From: Burkholderia stagnalis
GTDB taxonomy: Bacteria > Pseudomonadota > Gammaproteobacteria > Burkholderiales > Burkholderiaceae
NCBI RefSeq assembly: GCF_902830275.1
Contig: NZ_CADESW010000006.1
Location: 124,001 to 188,000 of the forward strand
Reading direction: 5' to 3'
Length of the DNA: 64,000 bases
How positions within the stretch are numbered: the stretch's first letter is position 1; each line of letters starts with the position of its first letter. The position numbers were made by a program, and so were the translations under genes. This document shows, piece by piece, positions 1-8,246 of the stretch. Below the pieces are notes generated by a model, which saw only the letters and a list, made by a program, of their open reading frames with translations, searched no databases and had not been told where the DNA came from.

Positions 1-2
1 AC

Positions 3-764
3 GAGATCAAGGAACGCGTGGCCGACGCGCTCGCGCTCGTGCAAATGAGCAAGTATGCGCAACGCAAGCCGCATCAGCTCTCCGGCGGCCAGCAGCAGCG
101 CGTCGCGCTCGCGCGCTCGCTCGTCAAGCGCCCGAAGCTGCTGCTGCTCGACGAGCCGATGTCCGCGCTCGACAAGAAGATCCGCCAGAAGACCCAGCTC
201 GAACTCGTGAACATCATCGAGAAGGTCGACGTGACCTGCGTGATGGTCACGCACGACCAGGAAGAGGCGATGACGATGGCCAGCCGCCTCGCGGTGATGA
301 GCGAAGGCCGGATCGTGCAGATCGGCTCGCCGGGCGAGGTGTACGAATTCCCGAACAGCCGCTTCTCGGCCGAATTCATCGGCTCGACCAACCTGTTCGA
401 GGGCCGCGTGGTCGAGGACGAGCCCGATCACATCTTCGTCGAGAGCGACGACCTCGAGGCGCGCATGTACGTGAGCCACGGCGTGACGGGCCCGCTCGGG
501 ATGCCGGTCGGCATCTCGGTGCGGCCCGAGCGCATCCACGTGTCGCGCGAGAAGCCGCACGCACAGCACAACTGGGCGCGCGGCGTGGTCACCGACATCG
601 CGTACATGGGCAGCTACTCGCTGTATCACGTGCGCCTGCCGAGCGGCAAGACGGTGGTGTCGAACCTGTCCAGCTCGAACCTGCTGCATGACGGCGCGCC
701 CGCCTACAACGACGACGTGTTCGTGTCGTGGTCGCCGGCAAGCGGCGTGGTGCTGACGCAATGA
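3..764 (+). CDS. potG: Putrescine ABC transporter ATP-binding subunit PotG (5' end outside window)
   Basis: ATPase subunit of the PotFGHI-type putrescine importer, acting on the cytoplasmic face of the inner membrane. The reading frame is already open at the window edge, so the Walker A segment is missing and the GTG at 18 is an internal valine. Visible are the ABC signature LSGGQQQR, Walker B LLLLDEP with the D-loop SALD, and the switch histidine in VTHDQEEA. A C-terminal TOBE-like region of about 110 residues follows, as expected for the PotA/PotG/CysA group. The phrase CVMVTHDQEEAMTMA matches PotG more closely than PotA as I remember them. potH follows after a 10-bp gap, so the genes are co-transcribed. 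Confidence 0.93.
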   Translation, partial: EIKERVADALALVQMSKYAQRKPHQLSGGQQQRVALARSLVKRPKLLLLDEPMSALDKKIRQKTQLELVNIIEKVDVTCVMVTHDQEEAMTMASRLAVMSEGRIVQIGSPGEVYEFPNSRFSAEFIGSTNLFEGRVVEDEPDHIFVESDDLEARMYVSHGVTGPLGMPVGISVRPERIHVSREKPHAQHNWARGVVTDIAYMGSYSLYHVRLPSGKTVVSNLSSSNLLHDGAPAYNDDVFVSWSPASGVVLTQ

Positions 765-774
765 GGCCGACACG

Positions 775-1761
775 ATGAGAACCTCCGCTTCCACTCCGTC
801 CGCGCCGGTGTCGACCGGCGCTTCGGCCGCGCCCGCGGCCCCCGTGCGCGCCGGCCGCTTCGCCGCGCTGTCGCGCTTCCTGCCGTCCGGGCGCAGCATC
901 GCGATCGGCGTGCCGTTCGTGTGGCTCGCGCTGTTCTTCGCGCTGCCGTTCGTGCTGGTGCTGAAGATCAGCTTCGCCGACCAGGTGATGGGCATCCCGC
1001 CGTATTCGGCGCTGATGCAGATCCAGGACGGCGTCGTGCACTTCGCGGTCCAGCTCGGCCACTACGCGTTCCTGCTGAAGGACGACCTGTACGTCGCGAC
1101 TTACCTCAGCTCGCTGAAGATGGCCGGCGTGTCGACGCTGTTCTGCCTGCTGATCGGCTACCCGATGGCGTACTACATCGCACGCTCGGAGCCCGGCACG
1201 CGCAACGTGCTGATGATGGCCGTGATGCTGCCGTTCTGGACGTCGTTCCTGATCCGCGTCTACGCATGGATCGGCATCCTGAAGGACGACGGCCTGCTGA
1301 ACCACGCGCTGATCGCGCTCGGCATCATCCACACGCCGCTGCGGCTCTATCACAGCGATGCGGGCGTCTACATCGGGATGGTCTATTCGTACCTGCCGTT
1401 CATGGTGATGCCGCTGTACGCGCACCTCGTGAAGATGGACCTCACGCTGCTCGAGGCCGCCTACGACCTCGGCGCGAAACCGTGGGTCGCGTTCACGCGG
1501 ATCACGCTGCCGCTGTCGAAGAACGGGATCATCGCGGGCAGCCTGCTGGTGTTCATCCCGGCGGTGGGCGAGTACGTGATTCCGGAGCTGCTCGGCGGCG
1601 CGGACACGCTGATGATCGGCCGCGTGATGTGGGATGAATTCTTCAACAACATGGACTGGCCGATGGCGTCGGCGGTGACGGTGGCGATGGTGCTGCTGCT
1701 GCTCGTGCCGATGGCGCTGTTCCAGTACTACCAGGTCAAGGAACTGGGAGACGCGAAATGA
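775..1761 (+). CDS. potH: Putrescine ABC transporter permease PotH
   Basis: Inner-membrane permease (328 aa) of the putrescine importer. It has the binding-protein-dependent permease fold: about six hydrophobic segments, and a cytoplasmic EAA loop near residue 227 (EAAYDLGAKPW, then LPLSKNGI) that contacts PotG. The N-terminus carries an Ala/Pro-rich extension of about 40 residues before the first membrane segment, typical of beta-proteobacterial PotH. It starts 10 bp after potG, and its stop overlaps the potI start in an ATGA junction, which points to translational coupling and a fixed subunit ratio. Confidence 0.93.
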   Translation: MRTSASTPSAPVSTGASAAPAAPVRAGRFAALSRFLPSGRSIAIGVPFVWLALFFALPFVLVLKISFADQVMGIPPYSALMQIQDGVVHFAVQLGHYAFLLKDDLYVATYLSSLKMAGVSTLFCLLIGYPMAYYIARSEPGTRNVLMMAVMLPFWTSFLIRVYAWIGILKDDGLLNHALIALGIIHTPLRLYHSDAGVYIGMVYSYLPFMVMPLYAHLVKMDLTLLEAAYDLGAKPWVAFTRITLPLSKNGIIAGSLLVFIPAVGEYVIPELLGGADTLMIGRVMWDEFFNNMDWPMASAVTVAMVLLLLVPMALFQYYQVKELGDAK

Positions 1762-2597
1762 TCAAGCCGAGCAAACCGCTGTCGACGGGCGTTCTCGCCT
1801 TCGGATTCCTGTTCCTGTACATCCCGATCATCAGCCTCGTCGTGTACTCGTTCAACGAGTCGAAGCTCGTCACCGTGTGGTCGGGCTTCTCGCTGAAGTG
1901 GTACGCGTCGCTGTGGCAGGACGACGAGCTGCTGACGGCCGCGTGGCTGTCGCTGAAGATCGGCCTGCTGACGGCCACCGCGTCGGTCGTGATCGGCACG
2001 TGGGCGGGCTTCGTGCTCGCGCGCTTCGGCCGCTTCAAGGGCTTCACGCTGTACACGGGGATGATCAACGCGCCGCTGGTGATTCCGGAGGTGATCCAGG
2101 GGATCTCGCTGTTGTTGCTGTTCGTTGCGCTGGAGCAGATGTTCGGCTGGCCGAAGGGGCGCGGGATGGTGACGATCTGGATCGGGCACGTGATGCTGTG
2201 CGTGTCGTATGTCGCGATCATCGTGCAGTCGCGCGTGAAGGAGATGAACAAGTCGCTCGAGGAAGCCGCGCTCGACCTCGGCGCAACGCCGCTGAAGGTG
2301 TTCTTCGTGGTGACGCTGCCGCTGATCTCGCAGGCGCTGCTGTCGGGGTGGCTGCTGTCGTTCACGCTGTCGATCGACGATCTGGTGCTGTCGGCGTTCC
2401 TGTCGGGCCCCGGCTCGACGACGCTGCCGCTCGTGGTGTTCTCGCGCGTGCGGCTCGGCCTGAACCCGGAGATGAACGCGCTCGCGACGCTGTTCATCAC
2501 CGCCGTGACGATCGGCGTGATCGCGGTGAACCAGATGATGAACGCGCGCGAACGGCGGCGCGTGGCCGACATGAAGGCGGCATTCGCGGCGGCCTGA
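1758..2597 (+). CDS. potI: Putrescine ABC transporter permease PotI
   Basis: Second inner-membrane permease (279 aa) of the putrescine importer, forming the heterodimeric channel with PotH. It is hydrophobic with about six membrane segments and an EAA loop near residue 168 (EEAALDLGATPLKVF, then TLPLI). The start codon overlaps the potH stop by 4 bp. The periplasmic binding protein PotF is not in the window and would be expected upstream of potG. A GC-rich hairpin separates potI from the next gene. Confidence 0.93.
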   Translation: MIKPSKPLSTGVLAFGFLFLYIPIISLVVYSFNESKLVTVWSGFSLKWYASLWQDDELLTAAWLSLKIGLLTATASVVIGTWAGFVLARFGRFKGFTLYTGMINAPLVIPEVIQGISLLLLFVALEQMFGWPKGRGMVTIWIGHVMLCVSYVAIIVQSRVKEMNKSLEEAALDLGATPLKVFFVVTLPLISQALLSGWLLSFTLSIDDLVLSAFLSGPGSTTLPLVVFSRVRLGLNPEMNALATLFITAVTIGVIAVNQMMNARERRRVADMKAAFAAA

Positions 2598-2635
2598 GCC
2601 CCTTCCTTCAACCATTCATTCGATAACGACACCTT

Positions 2636-2658
2636 GCGCGCCGCCTCGCGCGGCGCGC
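2636..2658 (+). promoter_or_regulatory. GC-rich hairpin between potI and the DUF3138 gene
   Basis: Perfect 9-bp inverted repeat (GCGCGCCGC / GCGGCGCGC, 5-nt loop) in the 106-bp gap. No U-tract follows, so it is more likely an mRNA processing or stability element than a terminator. It could let the downstream outer-membrane gene be expressed at a different level from the transporter genes. Confidence 0.4.
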
Positions 2659-2703
2659 GGAACGATTACGCATCGACAAGGCGCACGACAAGGAGAAACC
2701 GCA

Positions 2704-4290
2704 ATGAAGAAGAAACTGATCTGCCTGCTGGTGGCCGGCGCGTTGCCGGGCATCGCGCTGGCCGACTCGACATCCGTCCAGATCAAGGCGCTGCAGGCGC
2801 AGGTGGCCGCGCTCCAGCAGCAGATGAAGGCGATGCAGGCGCAGCTCGCCGCGAAGCCGGGCGGCGCGCCGCTCGCGCAGGCGGGCGCCGGCGGCGGCGG
2901 CGTAAAACCGGTCGCGGCCGCGGCCGCGGCCGCCGACCCCGGTTCGCCGGACTACGGCAAGGCGCCCGCGCTGCTGACCAACGACGACGTGACGGAGATG
3001 AAGCAGCAGATCGCGAACCAGCAGCTGAAGGTCGACACGCTGTCGGACGCGGCGAACACCGGGCCGATCGCGGGCCTGTCGGTGACGGGCTACATCGATC
3101 CGACCTACGTGTACAACCGCGCGGCGAGCTCGTCGTCGTTCCTGTTCGCGAACCACGAGAGCGTGTACAACTACTTCAACAGCACGTTCGGCGACCTGTA
3201 CCTCGACATCAAGAAGACCTTCGGCGTCGGCCCGCTGGCGCCGTCGGCCGAGATCACGCTGATGCCGAACCGCGGCAACGGCATCACGCTGCTGTCGAAC
3301 TCGCGCGGCAACATCGGCAACAACATCCTGAACACGGCGGTCATCAACGTGCCGATCAACGCGTCGACGACGTTCGTCGCCGGCCTGATCCCGAGCTTCG
3401 GCGGCTACGAGGTGCAGCAGTCGAACCAGATGCTCACGCTCACGCACAACCTGCTGTACGACTTCTCCGACCCGGGCAGCTACATCGGCGCCGGCGCGAA
3501 CTATACGAAGGGCAACTGGGCGTGGAAGTTCTTCGTCGGCAACGAGCAGTACCGCACCTACGGTTCGGTCACGCAGACGGGCACCAACGCGCTCGGCGAC
3601 CCGATCACGACCAGCAACAAGGTGCCGACCTTCACCGCGCGTGCCGACTACACGTGGTCGAGCGCGCTCGATATCGGCGGGTCGTTCAACATCGGCCGCC
3701 AGACGCTGGCGAGCGCGACCGACGCGAACGGCGTCGTGCACTACGGCGTCGGCGGGGCCGCGCCGAGCTCGGCCGGCACGTTCTTCTTCGGCGAGCTCGA
3801 CGCGACCTACACGCTCGCGGACGTGCAGTACAACGCCGAAGTCGACTACGGCCGCCAGCAGCATGCGGCGTTCAACGGCGGGCTCGCGCAGTGGTACGGG
3901 CTGTCGCTGCTCGCGCACCGCAAGTTCAACGCGCCGGTGGTCGGCCGCATGGGCGTGACGCTGCGCTACGATGCGCTCGTGAACAGCAAGAACGGCGGCG
4001 GCGGCGGCGGCATCGCGCTGAACGGCAACGGCATGGATACGAGCAACGGCTTCGGCGTCGATTCGGACTGCCTCGCGACGTCGAAGGCCGGCGGCGGCCT
4101 CGGCTTCGAGTGCAAGGGCGCGATCCGTCAGGACGTCGCGCTCGACCTGCTGTTCTATCCGACCCAGCAGATCACCGTGAAGGTCGAATACCGGCACGAC
4201 TGGTCGAACAACCGGGTGTTCCTGCGCAACGACGGGTCGTACGGCAAGTCCAACGACCTGCTCGCCACGCAGTTCATCTATTCGTTCTGA
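2704..4290 (+). CDS. DUF3138 family predicted outer-membrane channel protein
   Basis: 528 aa. A signal peptide (residues 1-20, cleavage after GIALA) leads into a Gln-rich coiled coil (about 25-46), a Gly/Ala-rich linker, a second short coiled coil (about 98-122) and then about 400 residues with porin-like alternation. The protein ends in Phe (FIYSF), the usual signal for outer-membrane barrel assembly. This layout resembles OprO/OprP-type porins. I recognise the family as DUF3138, which is largely confined to Burkholderiales. The gene lies between potI and two PuuB-like oxidases on the same strand, which suggests a role in polyamine passage across the outer membrane. That role is inference. 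An SD-like AAGGAGA precedes the ATG. Confidence 0.75.
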   Translation: MKKKLICLLVAGALPGIALADSTSVQIKALQAQVAALQQQMKAMQAQLAAKPGGAPLAQAGAGGGGVKPVAAAAAAADPGSPDYGKAPALLTNDDVTEMKQQIANQQLKVDTLSDAANTGPIAGLSVTGYIDPTYVYNRAASSSSFLFANHESVYNYFNSTFGDLYLDIKKTFGVGPLAPSAEITLMPNRGNGITLLSNSRGNIGNNILNTAVINVPINASTTFVAGLIPSFGGYEVQQSNQMLTLTHNLLYDFSDPGSYIGAGANYTKGNWAWKFFVGNEQYRTYGSVTQTGTNALGDPITTSNKVPTFTARADYTWSSALDIGGSFNIGRQTLASATDANGVVHYGVGGAAPSSAGTFFFGELDATYTLADVQYNAEVDYGRQQHAAFNGGLAQWYGLSLLAHRKFNAPVVGRMGVTLRYDALVNSKNGGGGGGIALNGNGMDTSNGFGVDSDCLATSKAGGGLGFECKGAIRQDVALDLLFYPTQQITVKVEYRHDWSNNRVFLRNDGSYGKSNDLLATQFIYSF

Positions 4291-4298
4291 TGCCGGCC

Positions 4299-4335
4299 GC
4301 GCGGGACGCCGTGCGGCGCGCGCGGCGTCCCGCGC
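4299..4335 (+). terminator. Strong stem-loop after the DUF3138 gene
   Basis: Perfect 13-bp stem (GCGCGGGACGCCG at 4299-4311, complement at 4323-4335) with an 11-nt loop, starting 8 bp after the stop codon. It is followed by CTGTTTGCTGAATTTT, a weak U-rich tail. Probably a terminator or attenuator between the transport genes and the oxidase genes. Confidence 0.6.
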
Positions 4336-4389
4336 CTGTTTGCTGAATTTTGTTGCGGCGTCGTGTGCCGCTTGGAGGAAGTCGGTCTG

Positions 4390-5694
4390 ATGAGCCAGTC
4401 TTTCACCCGTCGCGCCGACGCGCTCGCGCGCGACTCGTACTACGAAGCGACCGCCACGCGCCCCGCGGCCGACGACCCGACGCTCGACGGCGCGCTCGAC
4501 GTCGACGTCTGCGTGATCGGCGCCGGCTTCGCGGGCCTGTCGACCGCGCTCGACTGCCGCGCGCGCGGGTTGTCGGTCGCCGTGATCGATGCGCACCGGC
4601 CCGGCTGGGGCGCGTCGGGCCGCAACGGCGGCCAGGCGATCACGGGGTTCGCGAAGGATGAAATCATCGAGCGCCAGCTCGGCGCCGACGGCGCGCGCGC
4701 CGCGTGGGCGTTGTCGCTCGACGGCGTCGCGCTGATCGCCGAGCGGATCGCGCGCCATGCGATCGACTGCGATTTCACGCGCGGCTACCTGACCGTCGCG
4801 ACGAAGCCGCGCCGCATCGGCGACCTGCGCGCATGGATGGAGGCCGCCACGACGCGCTGGGGCCATCCGTCGCTGACGTGGCTCGACACCGACGCGATTC
4901 GCTCGCGCATCGCGTCGGCCCGCTATCTCGCCGGCGTAGTCGACCCGCTGTCGGGCCACCTGCATCCGCTGCGGTATTGCCTCGGCCTCGCCGATGCCGC
5001 GCGCCGCGAAGGCGTGGCGCTGTTCGCGCACACGCCCGCGCTCGACGTCGCGCGCGGCGCGCGGCCCGTCGTGCGCACGCCGTCCGGCGAGATCCGCTGC
5101 CGCTTCGTCGTGTCGTGCTGCAACGCGGGGCCCGGCGGCGTGCTGCCGGCCGCGGCCGCCGCGCGCATCGCGCCGGTCGCGTCGACCATCATCGCGACCG
5201 AGCCGCTCGGCCAGGCGCGCGCCGATGCGCTGATCGCGCGGCGCGAGGCGGTGTGCGACAACAACGTCTTCCTCGACTACTTCCGGCTGTCCGCCGATCA
5301 CCGGATGCTGTTCGGCGGCCGCGCGGATTCCGCGGGCGCGTCGCCGGCCGCGCTCGCCGAGACGATGCGGCGGCGCATGGCCGGCGTGTTCCCGCAGCTC
5401 GGCGACGTGCGCGTCGATTACGCGTGGGGCGGCTTCGTCGACGTCACCCGCAACCGCGCGCCGGATTTCGGCGCGATCGACCCCAACTTCTTCTACGTCC
5501 AGGGCTTCAGCGGGCATGGCGTCGCGCTCACCGGCATCGCCGGCCGTGCGATCGCCGGCGCGATCGCGGGCGACACGCGCGCGTTCGACCTGTTCGCGCG
5601 CCTGCGCCATCGCCGCTTTCCCGGCGGCGACGCATGGCGCCGGCCCGCGCTCGAACTCGGCATGCTGTATCACCGGGTGCGCGAGCTGTTCTGA
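4390..5694 (+). CDS. PuuB-like gamma-glutamylputrescine oxidoreductase (copy 1)
   Basis: FAD-dependent amine oxidoreductase of the DAO fold (434 aa). A dinucleotide-binding GAGFAG lies at residues 44-49, followed by the conserved SGRNGGQ motif typical of PuuB/OrdL proteins and a C-terminal GFSGHGVALT segment closing the FAD site. PuuB oxidises gamma-glutamylputrescine to the aldehyde in putrescine catabolism, and the PotGHI genes upstream support a polyamine substrate. The ATG at 4390 is preceded by GGAGGA at good spacing, so I prefer it over an in-frame start at 4363. The exact substrate is inferred, since this family also oxidises other N-alkylated amino acids. Confidence 0.85.
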   Translation: MSQSFTRRADALARDSYYEATATRPAADDPTLDGALDVDVCVIGAGFAGLSTALDCRARGLSVAVIDAHRPGWGASGRNGGQAITGFAKDEIIERQLGADGARAAWALSLDGVALIAERIARHAIDCDFTRGYLTVATKPRRIGDLRAWMEAATTRWGHPSLTWLDTDAIRSRIASARYLAGVVDPLSGHLHPLRYCLGLADAARREGVALFAHTPALDVARGARPVVRTPSGEIRCRFVVSCCNAGPGGVLPAAAAARIAPVASTIIATEPLGQARADALIARREAVCDNNVFLDYFRLSADHRMLFGGRADSAGASPAALAETMRRRMAGVFPQLGDVRVDYAWGGFVDVTRNRAPDFGAIDPNFFYVQGFSGHGVALTGIAGRAIAGAIAGDTRAFDLFARLRHRRFPGGDAWRRPALELGMLYHRVRELF

Positions 5695-5718
5695 ACCCTT
5701 TCATTCGTGTTCCTGACC

Positions 5719-7020
5719 ATGCAGACATTCGCGAACCAGCCGCACGCCGCGTCGTACTACGCGGCCACCATCAACGATACGACCCGCCATGCGCCGCTCG
5801 CCGGCGCGGCCGACGCCGACGTGTGCGTGATCGGCGCGGGCCTGACCGGCCTGTCGGCCGCGCTCAATCTCGCCGAGCGCGGCCATTCGGTCACCCTGCT
5901 CGAAGCGTCGCGGGTCGGCTGGGCCGCGAGCGGCCGCAACGGCGGCCAGCTGATCGGCGGCTATGCGTGCGACATCGACACCTTCGCGCGCTACCTGCCC
6001 GACGCCGACGTGAAGCGCATCTGGGAGATGGGGCAGGAATCGCTGTCGCTCGTGAAGTCGCGTATCGCGAAGCACGACATCGATTGCGCGCTGGTGCCCG
6101 GCTACCTGACTGCCGCGAACACCGCGCGCGACGCCGATGCGCTCAAGCGCGGGCGCGACGACCTCGCGAAGCGCTTCGGCTACGACCGCCTGCGCTTCGT
6201 CGAAGCCGGCGAGCTCGGCCACTACGTGCAGTCGTCGCGCTATCGGGGCGGCCTGTACGACCCCGACAGCGGCCACCTGCACGCGCTCAACTACACGCTC
6301 GGCCTCGCGCGCGCGGCGGCCGAAGCCGGCGTGCGCATCCACGAGGACAGCTGCGTGACGCGCGTACGCGACATTCCGGCCGGTCACCTGGTCGAGACGG
6401 CACAGGGCCACGTGCGGGCGCGCTTCGTCGTGCTCGCGTGCAACACGTATGTCGGCACGCTCGCGCCCGCGCTGTCGAGGAAGATCATGCCGGTCGGCAC
6501 CTACGTGATCGCGACCGAGCCGCTCGGCGAAGCGCGCGCCGCCGCGCTGATGCCCGCGCGCGCGGCCGTGTGCGACAGCCGCTTCGTGCTCGACTATTTC
6601 CGCCCGGCGCCGGACACGCGGCTCGTGTGGGGCGGCAAGGTCAGCTATTCGACGCTGCCGCCGCGCAATCTCGCGCAGGCGATGCGCAACGACATGCTGA
6701 AGACGTTTCCGCAGCTCGCGGACGTGAAGGTGGATTACGCGTGGGGCGGCTTCGTCGACATCACGATGAACCGCGCGCCGCATTTCGGGCGCATCGCGCC
6801 GACGCTGTATTTCGCGCAGGGGTTTTCGGGGCACGGCGTGAACACGACCGCGCTCGCGGGCAAGCTGATCGCCGAGGCGATCGACGGGCAGGCGGGCCGC
6901 TTCGACCTGTTCGGCCAGGTGCGGCACCGCGATTTCCCGGGCGGCGCGCTGCTGCGCACGCCGGCGCTCGTGCTCGCGATGAGCTGGTATCGGCTGCTGG
7001 ATGCGTTCGGCGTGCATTGA
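5719..7020 (+). CDS. PuuB-like FAD-dependent oxidoreductase (copy 2)
   Basis: 433-aa paralogue of the preceding gene with the same architecture: GAGLTG at residues 39-44, SGRNGGQ about 35 residues later, a CNTY segment, then GGFVDITMNRAPHFG and GFSGHGVNTT near the C-terminus. It begins 24 bp after copy 1 and is surely co-transcribed. The two copies are clearly diverged but collinear, so this is an old tandem duplication, perhaps with one enzyme per polyamine adduct (putrescine, or a longer or acetylated polyamine). I chose the ATG at 5719 over a GTG at 5707. Neither has a strong Shine-Dalgarno site, so coupling to the upstream stop is likely. Confidence 0.85.
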   Translation: MQTFANQPHAASYYAATINDTTRHAPLAGAADADVCVIGAGLTGLSAALNLAERGHSVTLLEASRVGWAASGRNGGQLIGGYACDIDTFARYLPDADVKRIWEMGQESLSLVKSRIAKHDIDCALVPGYLTAANTARDADALKRGRDDLAKRFGYDRLRFVEAGELGHYVQSSRYRGGLYDPDSGHLHALNYTLGLARAAAEAGVRIHEDSCVTRVRDIPAGHLVETAQGHVRARFVVLACNTYVGTLAPALSRKIMPVGTYVIATEPLGEARAAALMPARAAVCDSRFVLDYFRPAPDTRLVWGGKVSYSTLPPRNLAQAMRNDMLKTFPQLADVKVDYAWGGFVDITMNRAPHFGRIAPTLYFAQGFSGHGVNTTALAGKLIAEAIDGQAGRFDLFGQVRHRDFPGGALLRTPALVLAMSWYRLLDAFGVH

Positions 7021-7098
7021 CGCGACGCCGCCAGGCAGGCATCGCCCGATTTGCCGCGCACGCGCCGCGGCAGGCGGCGCATGCGCGGCCGATGCACG

Positions 7099-7764
7099 TC
7101 AGTCCGTGCCGTACTTCGTCGAGCGCGGGCCGTACAGCAGGCCGTTCGGCGACCCTGCCGTCAGCAGCCGGCCGCTCGTGCGCGCGGCGATGTCGTGGCT
7201 CTGGTCCATCAGCGAGTTCGCGATCTGCTTGACCGCGGCCACCACGAGCATGCCGATCAGGCCGCCGCCGCCGCTGTTGTTGCCCTCCTCGCTGCTCGCG
7301 CTCGCGGCGCCCTGCCACAGCACGTCGCCGGTGCGCAGGTCGACGAGCTTCGTCGAGGCCGACACCACGGTCGCGCTCGCGAGGATCCGGTAGACGGTGC
7401 CGTACTGCGTGACCTTCGTGTACAGCGCGGCGTCCGCGCCGAAGATCTCGCGCAGCTTCGCGGGCGACGTGTTCTGGATGTCGGCGGCGTTGGTGAGGCC
7501 GTTCTGCTTGAAGGTCTCGTCCATCACCGCGACCGGCACCACGTAATAGCCGGATTCCGCGATCGGCAGCGTCATCTGCGACAGCATCCCGTAGCTCGCC
7601 GATACGTCCGACGTCTCGTTGAGCGGCGGCAGCACGAGGATCGAGCGCGGCTTGCTGTTCTTGAAGGCCGTGTAGTCGGCCCGCTTCACCGGCTGCGCGC
7701 ACGCGCTCAGCAGCGCGACGATCGACAGCACGGACATCAGCTTGAATGAAAGGGTCTTGAACAT
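7099..7764 (-). CDS. DUF799 (GNA1162-like) lipoprotein
   Basis: 221-aa lipoprotein. Its signal sequence ends in the lipobox LLSAC with Cys22. The body has the DUF799 pattern (RSILVLPPLNETSDV near the N-terminus, GADAALYTKVTQYG in the middle) of the Neisseria GNA1162 fold, and a glycine-rich, membrane-like GGGGLIGMLVVAAV segment near the C-terminus. Last gene of a leftward three-lipoprotein operon with the DUF4810 gene 10 bp upstream. Families of this trio recur together in Gram-negative genomes. The molecular function is unknown, but the fold suggests a partner of the CsgG-like outer-membrane protein. Confidence 0.85.
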   Translation of the reverse strand: MFKTLSFKLMSVLSIVALLSACAQPVKRADYTAFKNSKPRSILVLPPLNETSDVSASYGMLSQMTLPIAESGYYVVPVAVMDETFKQNGLTNAADIQNTSPAKLREIFGADAALYTKVTQYGTVYRILASATVVSASTKLVDLRTGDVLWQGAASASSEEGNNSGGGGLIGMLVVAAVKQIANSLMDQSHDIAARTSGRLLTAGSPNGLLYGPRSTKYGTD

Positions 7765-7774
7765 AGTGGGCGCG

Positions 7775-8197
7775 TCACTGTTTGGCGGTTTTCTGGTCGA
7801 CGTTCTTCTGCTCGGCCGTTTTCTGCTCGACCGGCTTCGGCTGCGCGGATTTCTTCTTCATCAGGAAATCCATGAACGGCGACGATTCCGGAAACAGCTG
7901 CTTCTCCGCCTGCAGCTCCTGTTCGGCCTGCTGCTCGCTGCCGATGCTCGCATACAGCATGCCGAGATGCGCATGGAAGCCCGGCGGCGGCGTGTTGCCC
8001 TTCGCCCGAATCTGCTGCAGCGCCTTTTCGAGCGCGTCGATCTGCTCCTGCGGCGAGGTCTTGCCCTTGAAATACTCGTACACCTGCGGCTGGTAGCCGT
8101 TCCATTGATAGAGCGGCGGCGTGGGCGGCGCCGCGCAGCCCGCGAGCAGCAATGCGGCGGCCGCCGCCGGCAGCCAGGTACCCCGTTTCATGGTCAT
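7775..8197 (-). CDS. DUF4810 lipoprotein
   Basis: 140-aa lipoprotein. The signal peptide ends LLLAGC with the lipidated Cys at 21 (19 if the Met at position 3 is the true start). The N-terminal YQWNGYQPQVYEYFKG and the following helical repeat (about residues 48-105, TPR-like, with GFHAHLGMLYASIG) are characteristic of DUF4810. A Lys-rich tail follows (QPKPVEQKTAEQK). It sits between the CsgG-like gene (49 bp upstream) and the DUF799 gene (10 bp downstream), so it is probably an accessory periplasmic lipoprotein of the same envelope complex. Biochemical role unknown. Confidence 0.85.
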   Translation of the reverse strand: MTMKRGTWLPAAAAALLLAGCAAPPTPPLYQWNGYQPQVYEYFKGKTSPQEQIDALEKALQQIRAKGNTPPPGFHAHLGMLYASIGSEQQAEQELQAEKQLFPESSPFMDFLMKKKSAQPKPVEQKTAEQKNVDQKTAKQ

Positions 8198-8246
8198 TTC
8201 TCTTTTAATTGATGTGGTGAATCGGTCGTGCGGTGATGCGCGATGC

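Noticed and set aside
2608..5673. Very long open frame on the minus strand (over 1000 codons) across the DUF3138 and PuuB genes
   Set aside because: Arg/His/Ala-rich composition, no start site with SD, and recognisable proteins on the other strand. It is a high-GC shadow frame, like many others here.
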